Position numbers and translations under genes: made by a program
Shown here: piece by piece, positions 50,449 through 62,408 of the stretch
Layout of the letters: each line of letters opens with the position of its first letter
Numbering within the stretch: the first letter of the stretch is position 1
Source: JBAYOE01 sp050950065
Lineage (GTDB): Bacteria; Spirochaetota; Spirochaetia; Sphaerochaetales; Sphaerochaetaceae
Length of the DNA stretch: 64,000 nt
Assembly: GCA_050950065.1 (NCBI GenBank)
Contig: JBMNGX010000002.1
Span: 124,001 to 188,000 of the forward strand
Reading direction: 5' to 3'
Notes under the pieces: model-generated
Told to the model about the DNA's origin: nothing
Databases searched by the model: none
Seen by the model: the letters and a program-made list of their open reading frames with translations, nothing else

Positions 50449-50522
50449 GGGGGCATAGCTCAGCTGGCTAGAGCATCGGCTTTGCAAGCCGAGGGTCAGG
50501 GGTTCGAATCCCCTTGCCTCCA
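50449..50522 (+). tRNA. tRNA-Ala (TGC)
   Basis: A 74-nt cloverleaf in the 16S-23S spacer with anticodon TGC (loop TTTGCAA). The acceptor GGGGGCA pairs with TGCCTCC, including one G.T pair, and the discriminator is A. It is the only tRNA in the spacer. Confidence 0.95.
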
Positions 50523-50566
50523 AACGATTTTTTACATAATTAGCGAAGGGATTGATAAAACAATAT

Positions 50567-53543
<2,977 letters not shown>

Positions 53544-53616
53544 ATATTGTTTTATTAATCCCAATGCATAATTACTAACTCTAATTGCATTAGCAATTGT
53601 GCTATTAGAATTAGTT

Positions 53617-53731
53617 GGCCCGGTGGCCATAGTAGAGGGGCCATACCCGTTCCCATCCCGAACACGGAAGTCAAGCCCTCTTACGCCGATGGTACTGCGT
53701 AAAGCGTGGGAGAGTAGGTAGCCGCCGGGCC
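53617..53731 (+). rRNA. rrf: 5S ribosomal RNA
   Basis: A 115-nt 5S gene. GGCCCGG at the 5' end pairs with CCGGGCC at the 3' end (helix I). Loop sequences 'CCCATCCCGAACACGGAAG' are typical. A run of seven T residues follows directly, so helix I together with the T-run probably ends transcription of the operon. Confidence 0.95.
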
Positions 53732-53738
53732 TTTTTTT
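53725..53738 (+). terminator. Probable rRNA operon terminator at the 5S 3' end
   Basis: The 3' strand of 5S helix I is followed at once by TTTTTTT (53732-53738). No separate downstream hairpin is seen before the next gene. Confidence 0.5.
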
Positions 53739-53750
53739 ATCTATTTGCAC

Positions 53751-53779
53751 TTGCGCAACACCTCTTTCTTTCTTATCCT
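53751..53779 (+). promoter_or_regulatory. Candidate promoter of the DegT-like gene (probably leaderless)
   Basis: TTGCGC at 53751-53756, a 17-nt spacer and TATCCT at 53774-53779. ATG 53786 follows 6 nt later, and no Shine-Dalgarno is present. Confidence 0.45.
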
Positions 53780-53785
53780 ATCGGT

Positions 53786-54808
53786 ATGATAATCCAAGTA
53801 GAAAAACCAACCCTCAGACGTAAAGAGATGGATGGAGTTTTGCAAACAATGGCTGATGAAGTTATTGGTGTTGGAACTCACACCAAGTTGTTTGAACAAG
53901 CTTTTAGGGAGTTTACGAACTTAGAAGGTAGTACTATTGCCCTTCGTAGTGGCTTTGACGCCCTCACTTTAGCTTTAAAAGCCTTAGATCTAAAAGAAAA
54001 CTCTGTAGTAGCTATATCAGCTTTAACTCCTTCTTGGTATTTAGAAGCCCTTAACTCTTTAAATTTAAAATCCCTTATTTTAGATATTGAATTAGAAACT
54101 TACTCAATTGATCCTCAGTTTATCCCATCCAATGTTGATGCCATATTGATGTACCATCCATACGGAAACTTCCCCTTAAAAGAGGGCTTTGAAAATATTA
54201 GTATCCCAATTATTGAAGATATTACCCATTCATTGGCCTCCTACTACGACGATGGTGATAAACCTGGCACTATTGGATCAATAGTGATTGCCACCTTCGA
54301 AGAGGGTTCTATTGTCTCAACAGGGGGAGGGGCAATAGTTCACACCAATAATGAGGAGTATCAAAAGCACTTAGAGACTCTTACAGATCCCTTAATAAAC
54401 ATTATTGGTCTTCCAAATCTAAACGGAGCTTTGGGAGTTGTTCAATTTCAAAACATAAATACAAACTTAGAGAGTAGAAGGGCTATCTATAGCCGTTTTG
54501 AAAAAGCTTTGATGCGAACTAAGCACTCTTTATTTAAAGTCAAAGGTGTCGAGTTTATAACCAATGCATCCTCTTTTGTTGTCACAATGGAGGCAAAACG
54601 GGATCAAGGTCAGAAATTTGCCCTAAAACATGAAATAGAGACAACTTTGGCCTTTGAAAATTGTGTTTTAAAGGACAATCTAGAAGATTTTAAAAATTAT
54701 CCAAACGCAATTCCAATAATTTTGAGATCTATAAGGTTTCCCTTATATCCATTTCTAAGTAAGAATCAGATTGAACAGATAGAGCGTGTAGTGGGCCATC
54801 TTCCGTAA
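53786..54808 (+). CDS. DegT/DnrJ-family PLP-fold protein lacking the catalytic lysine
   Basis: A 340-residue protein with the overall pattern of DegT/DnrJ/EryC1 sugar aminotransferases: 'GVGTHTKLFEQAFREFTN', 'GSTIALRSGFDALTLALKAL' and 'IPIIEDITHSLASYY', which keeps the PLP-binding Asp. Where these enzymes carry Lys before the GG turn, this protein reads 'TFEEGSIVSTGGGAIVHT' with no lysine in that stretch. It should not form the normal Schiff base. It may be a dehydratase-like variant, a binding protein or a structural relative. It heads a run with nadK and recN. Confidence 0.65.
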   Translation: MIIQVEKPTLRRKEMDGVLQTMADEVIGVGTHTKLFEQAFREFTNLEGSTIALRSGFDALTLALKALDLKENSVVAISALTPSWYLEALNSLNLKSLILDIELETYSIDPQFIPSNVDAILMYHPYGNFPLKEGFENISIPIIEDITHSLASYYDDGDKPGTIGSIVIATFEEGSIVSTGGGAIVHTNNEEYQKHLETLTDPLINIIGLPNLNGALGVVQFQNINTNLESRRAIYSRFEKALMRTKHSLFKVKGVEFITNASSFVVTMEAKRDQGQKFALKHEIETTLAFENCVLKDNLEDFKNYPNAIPIILRSIRFPLYPFLSKNQIEQIERVVGHLP

Positions 54809-54822
54809 AGGAGCTTTAGTTG

Positions 54823-55689
54823 ATGAGTGAAACAAGTAATCTTGTAAAAAAAGTAGTTATCTTAATAAACCAAAACAAACAAAAGGCCAAAGAGTTTGCC
54901 TTAGAAGTTAGACAGACGTTGAACAATCGCTCAATTGAGGTAACTAAAATTGTTGGAGTAGATTCTTTAGAAGAGTTAAAACTTGAAGAAGATATCGATT
55001 TAGCAATCTGTTTAGGGGGAGATGGGACTGTCTTATCTTGTTCAAGATTGCTCCACTCATACTCAATTCCAATGTTGGCAGTTAATCTGGGAACTTTTGG
55101 TTTTATTACAGAAGTTTGTAAAGAGGAGTGGGTTGAGGCTTTTGATGCTTACATAAAAAACAAAGCAAAAGTTAGTCGCCGATTGATGGTAAAAGTTAGT
55201 GTTATTAGAGATTCAAAGCGCGTATTTGTTGCTCATGGATTAAATGAGATGACCATTGCAGCTAGTGGAATATCTAAAATGGTCTCTTTAGATCTCTTTA
55301 TAAATGGAACTAACGCAGGGTCCCTTCGTAGTGATGGGATGATAGTTGCAACTCCTACAGGCTCTACAGGCTACTCTCTAGCCTCAGGAGGCCCAATACT
55401 TGATGTTGCCTTGGATGCCTTAATTGTTAACCCTATTTGCCCATTTACCCTCTCTAATCGCCCATTAGTAGTTAAAGGGGATGATGTAGTTAAGATAAAA
55501 GTGAGAGATGGGCAACGAACTCAAATATCACTAACTGTTGATGGACAACTATTTTTCCCCCTTGAAGAGTTAGATTATGTTGAGGTGGAAAAGTCTTATT
55601 CAAAAGCCTTAATTATAATGAGCCCACAAAGAAACTACTACGAAGTAATTAGAGACAAACTAAATTGGTCTGGGGGGATGGATGCTTGA
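54823..55689 (+). CDS. nadK: NAD kinase
   Basis: Phosphorylates NAD to NADP. The 288-residue protein has the 'LAICLGGDGTVLSCSR' loop, 'NLGTFGFITE', 'AHGLNEMTIAA', and 'PTGSTGYSLASGGPI' in the C-terminal domain. A TTG at 54820 is also in frame; AAAGGAG at 54807-54813 fits either, and ATG is preferred. The 3' end overlaps recN by 8 nt, an arrangement often seen in bacteria. Confidence 0.94.
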   Translation: MSETSNLVKKVVILINQNKQKAKEFALEVRQTLNNRSIEVTKIVGVDSLEELKLEEDIDLAICLGGDGTVLSCSRLLHSYSIPMLAVNLGTFGFITEVCKEEWVEAFDAYIKNKAKVSRRLMVKVSVIRDSKRVFVAHGLNEMTIAASGISKMVSLDLFINGTNAGSLRSDGMIVATPTGSTGYSLASGGPILDVALDALIVNPICPFTLSNRPLVVKGDDVVKIKVRDGQRTQISLTVDGQLFFPLEELDYVEVEKSYSKALIIMSPQRNYYEVIRDKLNWSGGMDA

Positions 55690-57340
55690 ACAACTAACGA
55701 TACACAACTTAGCTCTAATAGAAGATATTGAGATTAACTTTCACCAAGGATTTAACGTATTAACTGGAGAAACTGGGGCAGGTAAGTCAATTATTTTAGG
55801 AGCTTTAGAGTTGTTGTTAGGAGAAAGGGGGGAAGCCTCTCTTATAAGAACTGGAACTAATGAGGCCTTTGTTGCTGCCACTTTTAACGTTAATTCCTCA
55901 CCTGAAGTTAAAGAGCTGTTACAAGCAAAAGAGATTGAACTTGATGATAACAGGTTGTTATTAAGAAGAACCATTAAAAGTAGTGGTCGAGGATCGATTT
56001 ATTTACAAGATGTTCCAACCAATAGACAACTATTAAAAGAAGTTGGCAACCTTTTATTTGATATGCATGGCCAACATGAACACCAAAGTCTCTTATCTTC
56101 AGAGCGCCAAAGATTACTATTAGATCGTTTTGCCTTATTGGAAGAGTCTGTGGCAATTTATCAAATTCAATACAGAGAGTTTGAGAATCTAAATAAAGAG
56201 TTAGATGTTTTAAAAGGTGAGTTAGCCCAAACCTTAAAAGAGGAAGATTACTTAAAGTTTGTAAATCAAGAGCTAAGTAGTGCTAATTTACAAGCTGATG
56301 AAGAGGATAATATTCGAGACGAAGTTGCCTCTTTAACCCAATTTGAAGTTATCCAAGACTCTTTAGAGGAGTTTAACCACCTTTTAAGAGGTAAAAGTGA
56401 ACAAGGTGCTTTGGCACTACTAAAAAGTGGACTCACCTCATTAGAAAAAGCCTCATCACACGATGCAAAGTTAGAAGATTTAGCAAATAGATTAAACTCA
56501 ATAGTTTTAGAAGCAGAAGATATCTCTGAAAGTGCTCGCGATCATCTTTATTCAATGAGTTTTTCTCAAAGTAGATTGGATGAACTACAAAGTAGATTAT
56601 CGCTTATTCAACGTCTAAAAAGAAAGTATGGACCAACAATTGAAGATGTAATTGCCTTTAGCGAAGCAACAGCAACTAAGTTGGCAAATTTTGAAGCTAG
56701 CGATGATAAAATAATTGAACTAGAAGATAAGATTAAAAAACAAGATTCTATACTTGTTGAACTAGAGAATAGAATTAGTGAAAGTAGGAAAAAAGGGGCA
56801 CTAAAGTTAGAAAAAATGATTCAAGGCAGATTAATTTTATTAGGAATGCCAAATGTTGTTTTCTCTATTTCGATCACTGAGCATCCTAGAAGAGCTAGTG
56901 GTGTTGATAAAATAGATTTTCGTTTTTCTGCCAACTTAGGTGAGCCTTTAAAGGCAATTAAAGAAATTGCTTCAGGGGGAGAACTTTCTAGAGTGATGTT
57001 GGCTATTAAAAGTTCTTTAGCTGAAGTGGATGCAATTGAGACTTTAGTATTTGATGAAGTTGATAGTGGAATAGGGGGAGAGGTTGCCTTAGCTGTTGGC
57101 TCTCAACTAAATGAGTTGAGTAAAAACAAACAAGTTATTGCAATTACCCACCTTGCTTCTATTGCAGCAAAAGCAGATAGTCACTTCGTTGTTCATAAAG
57201 AGAGTGATCAAAGTAGAACTTACACTAAAATTAGAGTTGTTGATGATTATAAGAGAGTTGAAGAGATTGCTAGGATGCTTAGCGGTCATAAGAGCCAAGA
57301 GGCTGCTTTACAACACGCAAAGCTTCTATTAGAACAATAA
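55682..57340 (+). CDS. recN: DNA repair protein RecN
   Basis: An SMC-like ATPase for double-strand-break repair. The 552-residue protein has Walker A 'VLTGETGAGKSIILGALEL', 'DMHGQHEHQSLL', a central coiled coil (about residues 155-360), the signature 'IASGGELSRVMLAIKSSL' and Walker B 'TLVFDEVDSGIGGEVA'. It overlaps nadK by 8 nt. Its stop abuts the stop of the convergent GH57 gene with no gap. No LexA-like box was searched for in detail upstream. Confidence 0.95.
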   Translation: MLEQLTIHNLALIEDIEINFHQGFNVLTGETGAGKSIILGALELLLGERGEASLIRTGTNEAFVAATFNVNSSPEVKELLQAKEIELDDNRLLLRRTIKSSGRGSIYLQDVPTNRQLLKEVGNLLFDMHGQHEHQSLLSSERQRLLLDRFALLEESVAIYQIQYREFENLNKELDVLKGELAQTLKEEDYLKFVNQELSSANLQADEEDNIRDEVASLTQFEVIQDSLEEFNHLLRGKSEQGALALLKSGLTSLEKASSHDAKLEDLANRLNSIVLEAEDISESARDHLYSMSFSQSRLDELQSRLSLIQRLKRKYGPTIEDVIAFSEATATKLANFEASDDKIIELEDKIKKQDSILVELENRISESRKKGALKLEKMIQGRLILLGMPNVVFSISITEHPRRASGVDKIDFRFSANLGEPLKAIKEIASGGELSRVMLAIKSSLAEVDAIETLVFDEVDSGIGGEVALAVGSQLNELSKNKQVIAITHLASIAAKADSHFVVHKESDQSRTYTKIRVVDDYKRVEEIARMLSGHKSQEAALQHAKLLLEQ

Positions 57341-59677
57341 CTAACTCTCAGGTGAGAAGTTTAAAGATCTTTGTAAGTTCTCAATCAGAGTGTGAGTTAA
57401 AGGTGTTTTGTAGTTATCTCTATTGGTCCCTTTGATATAAGGGTATAAAGCTTCTTGAGCAACTGTCAAAGAGGCTTTTATTTTTTGTTTAGCGACAACT
57501 TCCAATAGCTCATACAAATAAGAGCCCATCTCATAATTGAAACCGTTAGTAGTAATTAAATTGGCAACTCTACTAATCTCATCGGTAAATATTTTATCAA
57601 CAATTTCATGCTCATAAGTGCGCCCTCTGCGTTGTATAAAGCCAAGGAGATGAGAAATGGACTCTTTTTTAGCCTCCCATGGGAGGGTGTCTGGAGTAGT
57701 AAACAGCGATCTAAGGGCCCTTAAACAAGTTCCCATGTTCTCTATATACATCGACTCTTTAGCACGGCTATTAACTTTTTTAGAGATTAAAGAGTAGTGT
57801 CTAATTGAAGTTGCAATATGTTTTAACTCCTCATCGCTAATTCTACTTAACGAGTGATCTATCCAGCTGTATACTTCATCCATCATCCTACTAGGAATAT
57901 CTTCGGTCGTGAAAGTATCAACAACAAGTTTATCACTAAGAGGATCAGTTGATTCAATTCTTAAAGTGTATCCTGCTAGAATGTCAGCTAAAACATCCAT
58001 AGTTATAAAATCTTTTTTTAAAGTTTTACTATCTTCAACTTCACAAGCAAATTCCATCTCATCAATTTGATTAAAAGCTTTTAGAAGATACTTACCATAC
58101 TCACTTTTTATATCCTCTTTGCGACTAAAGCGTTGATTCATTAAAAAGTAGGCTGCAGCTTCAACTTCTCCACGTACTTTTTGCAAATAGTGGTTTGCAA
58201 TTGTTCTTCCATTACCATCAGAACGTCTATTTGATTTAGCTTCAGAAAGAAGGTGTAAAAACTCTTTTTCTAAACTCTCTTTAGTGAAGTGTTGGTAGAG
58301 TTGCATTGCTCTGGTGGCAAAGAAGATGTTTTGTCGTGGTTCTATTCCCCCTAAGTCACTAAAAAACCAACCACAAGAGGTAAACATGTAGTGTTTCATC
58401 CTTTGTCCCTCAAGAAGTTTAGCAACTGTTGGTTTATCGCTAGGGGGGGTATTAAAACCCTCTAAGTAAGTTGAAACATCTTCCATCCCACTAATAACTT
58501 TTCCATATCCATTTAACAAAATTCTAGGGTCAACTTTGTTTTTATAAATCAACTTTATTTGCTCAACAAAAAGGCGATCAATTTTTTCTGCTAAATATTC
58601 AAAAGCAACTCTTAAAGGAGTTCTCCACTTTTGGTTCCACCCTTTTTCACCGCCAGTGTGACAACCACAATCTTTATACCATCTGGAAACTCCATGAGAG
58701 CATGACCAACTAGAGCCTTTGTTATCTTCACCAGAGTGTAAAATAGCTTTTTTAGTAGCAGGATGCTCTTCTAAATAGGCCATGTAGTTTGTGAAATAAA
58801 AGCTATTTCCTTCGTTAACCTTTCTTATAAGGGCAGCTAGTGCCATATCTCCAAAAGGTTCGTGGTGCCCATAAATCTCCCCATCGGTTGCTGTGTGAAT
58901 TAGATCAACTCCTTTACGCTCTTTAATAACTTTTAGTGAGTCGTACATTGCATCAGCATCTCTAAGCATGTGGCCAAAACTGATTGAGGAGGCTAAATCT
59001 GGGTGGTAGAAAAAGGCTGTTATTTCACTACCATCATCTCCTTGTAAGATAAAAGGTTGATCAAAGGGAATTTCATTTCCATCAACTTCTTTAAATTCAC
59101 CATTATCTGTTTCAACAGCTTTACACTGCCAAGGGGAGAGGATTATAAAAGAAACTTTCGCTTCAACTAGTTGAGATATTACAGAGGTGTTTACTGCAGT
59201 CTCAGGAAGCCACATCCCGTGAGCTTTTCTTTTAAAACGGTGCTCAAAGTCTTCTAGTCCCCACAAGATTTGGGTTTCAACATCATCTTTAGTTCCAAGT
59301 GGTAAAATTGTGTGGTTATAAGCTTGAGCTATAGCATTTCCATACCCAAGGCGTTCAACTGAGTGGCGATCTGCCTCTAAAATTTTATCGTAGGTCGCCT
59401 TATGATATTTTTCTAACCAATTTAAAAGGGTGGGGCCAAAGTTAAATGAGATGTACTCGTAGTTGTTAACTATATCTCTGACCAATCCATACCGATCTAA
59501 ATAGCGGCTAAAAGCATTTGCTCTGTAACAATCATCAAATATTTTTTCATTCCAATCGTGATACGGTTTAGCCGATTCTTGCTTAGGAATAATCTCTACC
59601 AGCGGGTTCTCTCTAGGTGGCTGATAAAAATGTCCGTGTAAAATTAAGGCACTTTTTGTCCCATTATCCTGTTTCAT
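57341..59677 (-). CDS. Glycoside hydrolase family 57 protein with DUF3536 region
   Basis: A 778-residue protein. The N-terminal GH57 barrel has 'LHGHFYQPPRENPLVE' (the GH57 His motif), 'SFNFGPTLLNWLE', 'HGMWLPETAV' with the likely nucleophile Glu, and 'HTATDGEIYGHHEPFGD' with the acid residue. The C-terminal half ('CGWFFSDLGGIEPRQNIFFA') is the DUF3536 region found on many GH57 proteins. It probably acts on alpha-1,4-glucans such as glycogen. It is divergent from the DUF4912-GH57 pair. No Shine-Dalgarno is seen before the ATG. Confidence 0.83.
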   Translation of the reverse strand: MKQDNGTKSALILHGHFYQPPRENPLVEIIPKQESAKPYHDWNEKIFDDCYRANAFSRYLDRYGLVRDIVNNYEYISFNFGPTLLNWLEKYHKATYDKILEADRHSVERLGYGNAIAQAYNHTILPLGTKDDVETQILWGLEDFEHRFKRKAHGMWLPETAVNTSVISQLVEAKVSFIILSPWQCKAVETDNGEFKEVDGNEIPFDQPFILQGDDGSEITAFFYHPDLASSISFGHMLRDADAMYDSLKVIKERKGVDLIHTATDGEIYGHHEPFGDMALAALIRKVNEGNSFYFTNYMAYLEEHPATKKAILHSGEDNKGSSWSCSHGVSRWYKDCGCHTGGEKGWNQKWRTPLRVAFEYLAEKIDRLFVEQIKLIYKNKVDPRILLNGYGKVISGMEDVSTYLEGFNTPPSDKPTVAKLLEGQRMKHYMFTSCGWFFSDLGGIEPRQNIFFATRAMQLYQHFTKESLEKEFLHLLSEAKSNRRSDGNGRTIANHYLQKVRGEVEAAAYFLMNQRFSRKEDIKSEYGKYLLKAFNQIDEMEFACEVEDSKTLKKDFITMDVLADILAGYTLRIESTDPLSDKLVVDTFTTEDIPSRMMDEVYSWIDHSLSRISDEELKHIATSIRHYSLISKKVNSRAKESMYIENMGTCLRALRSLFTTPDTLPWEAKKESISHLLGFIQRRGRTYEHEIVDKIFTDEISRVANLITTNGFNYEMGSYLYELLEVVAKQKIKASLTVAQEALYPYIKGTNRDNYKTPLTHTLIENLQRSLNFSPES

Positions 59678-59737
59678 AGCGCTATATTATCATAATATTG
59701 TTAAAGAATGTAGTAGAGTTGCCTCTAGGTTCTGATG

Positions 59738-59766
59738 TTGACTAATTGTTTGTATTTATCTACGAT
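59738..59766 (+). promoter_or_regulatory. Promoter of the DUF4912-GH57 pair
   Basis: TTGACT at 59738-59743, a 17-nt spacer and TACGAT at 59761-59766. The leader of about 47 nt carries GGAG before ATG 59820. Confidence 0.55.
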
Positions 59767-59819
59767 TGATGTGCTTATCCCCTTTATTGGGGCAACCTTT
59801 TATTGATGGAGTGGGTTTG

Positions 59820-60560
59820 ATGATAGCACCTAATATTGAAGCTATGTCTCTTGGTGAACTGCGCTATTTAGCCTTTAAACAGGGACTAACTAAAGCCTAC
59901 AGTTGGGAGCGTGAAGAATTAATTGATGCTTTAATTGAGCTTTATGAAGAGCTCGATATTGAAATTAGTGAAGGGGGAGATTCATACTCCACCTCAGCTC
60001 AGCATCGCTACATGAATAGCTTAATTGAGCACTTCTCTGAAGATACCTACGCTAATTTACCTGGGATTGAAGATCTTCCCGACAACTACCCAGAGACTAA
60101 AATAAATCTTTTATTTAAAGATCCCTATTGGGCTCACGCCTATTGGAATATTTGTCCTGCTGATATACAAAAACTTGATCAAGCATATGAGAAATACTCA
60201 CTATTTTTACGCGTTCAAATACACCGTACTAAAGATGGAAAACTTGATGCAGAGTCTTTTGAAATTGAGATAGATAAATGTGATACTAGTTGGAACGTGA
60301 ACCTCATCGAGAGGGGGCGCCAATACAGTATTTCGTTAAACTATAGAGATAAAGAGGGCAACAGTGGAATGTTAAGTCAATCTGAGCAAATTGAAACTCC
60401 AAAATGTTATTGGAATGACAACTTAGATGAGCTTAATGATGAGAAAACTTTCACCCTCTTATTTTCATCCCTTGTCACTAAGGGAGGGCAACTTGTTGAA
60501 TCTCCAATGTTACGTGAAATTGTGGAGCGACTAGATCAACAAATTGGAGGCTCTAAATGA
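59820..60560 (+). CDS. DUF4912 protein with Rho_N/SAP-like N terminus
   Basis: A 246-residue protein. The first 40 residues ('MSLGELRYLAFKQGLTKA', then 'REELIDALIELYEE') look like a Rho N-terminal/SAP helical motif. The middle is DUF4912 ('INLLFKDPYWAHAYWNI'), a domain usually found beside GH57 enzymes and thought to bind carbohydrate. In-frame codons upstream (59766, 59769) overlap the promoter; GGAG at 59808-59811 fixes the start at 59820. The stop overlaps the GH57 start by 4 nt, so the products are probably made in fixed ratio. Confidence 0.78.
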   Translation: MIAPNIEAMSLGELRYLAFKQGLTKAYSWEREELIDALIELYEELDIEISEGGDSYSTSAQHRYMNSLIEHFSEDTYANLPGIEDLPDNYPETKINLLFKDPYWAHAYWNICPADIQKLDQAYEKYSLFLRVQIHRTKDGKLDAESFEIEIDKCDTSWNVNLIERGRQYSISLNYRDKEGNSGMLSQSEQIETPKCYWNDNLDELNDEKTFTLLFSSLVTKGGQLVESPMLREIVERLDQQIGGSK

Positions 60561-62167
60561 AGCGTAACTCTCTAAACTTAGTTTTAAATGCCCATATGCC
60601 TTTTGTACGCCATCCAGAGTACCCCCGCTTTTTAGAAGAAGATTGGCTTTTTGAAGCTATAGGTGAGACCTATTTACCCCTTTTAAGGATGCTTAGAAAA
60701 CTCCGAGATGAAAATGTACCTTTTAGATTAACTTTATCAATTTCACCAACACTTTGTTCAATGTTAGCAGATCCGGTTTTACAAGGAAGATTTACCGATT
60801 TTCTACATCTTCATCAGGAACTTGGAGAGAAAGAGGTAAAAAGGTGTAGTGAAGAGGAGCCAGAATGTTTAGAGATGGCTCAATTTTATTTAGATCAAAT
60901 TAATACAAACTTACAAGAGTATTTTGAACTTTATCAATGTAATATATTAGGTGGGTTTTTAGATTTAGAAGAGAGTGGTCATTTAGAGTTAATTACTACT
61001 GCTGCTACTCACACTTATTTACCTTTGTACAGTGAATATCCTTCAGCTATCAACGCTCAAGTTGAATTGGCTGTCCAATCTCACGTTAACCACTTCAAAA
61101 AAAGACCTAAAGGATTTTGGCTTCCTGAGTGTGGCTATTACCCAAATCTTGAAGAGTATTTACAAAAAGAGGAGTTTGAATACTTCCAACTCTCAGCTCA
61201 AAGCTTAATTTTAAGTGAGGATAAAGTTCAGCGGGGCTCTTATGCGCCAGTGAGCTGTCCTAATGGAGTGCACGCTTTTGCCCGTGATTACCATTTAACC
61301 TCTTTAGTTTGGTCAAACAGTGAAGGGTATCCTGCTGACGTTGATTACAGAGAGTTTTATCGAGACATCGGCTACGATTTGCCATTTGATTATATTGAGC
61401 CATATATCCATTCACCAAATGTGAGAGTTTTTACCGGCTTTAAATATTATGCAATCACAGGCAACGGAAACGAAAAGAGGTTTTACGATATAACTAAAGC
61501 TCAAGAAAAAGTTATTAAGCATGCTAAAAACTTCTTATACACCGTAAAAGAGAAGGGGAATAAAATAGGAGATCTTTTAGATCGGGATCCATTTTACACA
61601 GTTGCTTTTGATGCTGAATTATTTGGTCACTGGTGGTTTGAAGGAATTAATTGGTTAGAAACCCTCTTTAGATTAGCAGCTGATGATAAAGAAATTGTTT
61701 TTGAAACAGGCAGTGATTATCTTAAAAGACACCCTGAGAACCAAATTCTTCAACCTGCTTACTCCTCATGGGGCGATGGTGGATACTCCAACGTTTGGGC
61801 AAATGGATCAAACGTTTGGGCATATAAGCATATCCACAAAGCTATTGAGAGGATGGAAGAACTAGCAATTCGCTTTCCAGACCAAAGCTCTTTGAAACAG
61901 CGCTTTTTAAACCAAGCAGCTCGCGAGGTCCTTTTAGCAATGTCTAGTGATTGGCCATTTATTATACACAATGGAACTAACGTCACTTACGCAACTAATC
62001 GACTAAAAGAGCACTTAGGGAACTTCAACTTAGTTTATGAAAACATGTGTAAAAACGCTGTTAATACTGAGTGGTTGGTGAAAGCAGAAAAGAGAAATAT
62101 CCTTTTTCCCGACATAGATTACAACGTATTTAACTTAGATAGTGAACGAAACCGCTACAACGGCTAA
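60557..62167 (+). CDS. GH57 1,4-alpha-glucan branching enzyme (DUF1957 type)
   Basis: A 536-residue GH57 protein expected to make alpha-1,6 branches in glycogen. It shows 'LVLNAHMPFVRHPEYPRFLE', nucleophile Glu in 'GFWLPECGYYPN', 'LVWSNSEGYPADVDYREFYR', and the acid in 'VAFDAELFGHWWFEGINW'. The C-terminal helical DUF1957 region is present. Length and motifs match Thermus/Thermotoga-type branching enzymes. Translation is coupled to the DUF4912 protein by a 4-nt overlap. With the divergent GH57 gene it forms a glucan-handling module. Confidence 0.88.
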   Translation: MKRNSLNLVLNAHMPFVRHPEYPRFLEEDWLFEAIGETYLPLLRMLRKLRDENVPFRLTLSISPTLCSMLADPVLQGRFTDFLHLHQELGEKEVKRCSEEEPECLEMAQFYLDQINTNLQEYFELYQCNILGGFLDLEESGHLELITTAATHTYLPLYSEYPSAINAQVELAVQSHVNHFKKRPKGFWLPECGYYPNLEEYLQKEEFEYFQLSAQSLILSEDKVQRGSYAPVSCPNGVHAFARDYHLTSLVWSNSEGYPADVDYREFYRDIGYDLPFDYIEPYIHSPNVRVFTGFKYYAITGNGNEKRFYDITKAQEKVIKHAKNFLYTVKEKGNKIGDLLDRDPFYTVAFDAELFGHWWFEGINWLETLFRLAADDKEIVFETGSDYLKRHPENQILQPAYSSWGDGGYSNVWANGSNVWAYKHIHKAIERMEELAIRFPDQSSLKQRFLNQAAREVLLAMSSDWPFIIHNGTNVTYATNRLKEHLGNFNLVYENMCKNAVNTEWLVKAEKRNILFPDIDYNVFNLDSERNRYNG

Positions 62168-62192
62168 TTATTAGCTAATCTAATTACTTAAA

Positions 62193-62217
62193 GCGCCCCA
62201 AATTAGGGGTGTTTTTT
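62193..62217 (+). terminator. Terminator after the branching enzyme gene
   Basis: CGCCCC and GGGGTG form a 6-bp stem (one G.T) with loop AAATTA, followed by six T residues. Confidence 0.75.
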
Positions 62218-62295
62218 ACAATCATCTCAAAAATGTATTAAATAACCCATCAAAGGGCCTACAAGTGTATAGTACCTGCCCCTTTAAGTGCCCTT

Positions 62296-62374
62296 TTTAC
62301 CACTTCTATCCCCTTTATCTTAGTTGCCCCCTGGTGGGTAAAGGGGTATAGTTTGTGGTAAGAAGTGGTAAATA
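62296..62374 (+). promoter_or_regulatory. mra promoter with MraZ-box-like repeats inside a large inverted repeat
   Basis: TTGCCC (62324-62329), a 17-nt spacer and TATAGT (62347-62352) form the promoter. GTGGTAA-type units start at about 62334, 62355 and 62365, with a weaker GGGGTATA at 62343, giving 10-11-bp spacing like the repeat arrays bound by MraZ. TTTACCACTTC (62296-62306) is an exact inverted copy of GAAGTGGTAAA (62362-62372), with an imperfect inner stem as well. Confidence 0.6.
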
Positions 62375-62408
62375 TTCCCAAAATAGCTGCTTCTAAGGGG
62401 AAAAGGAA

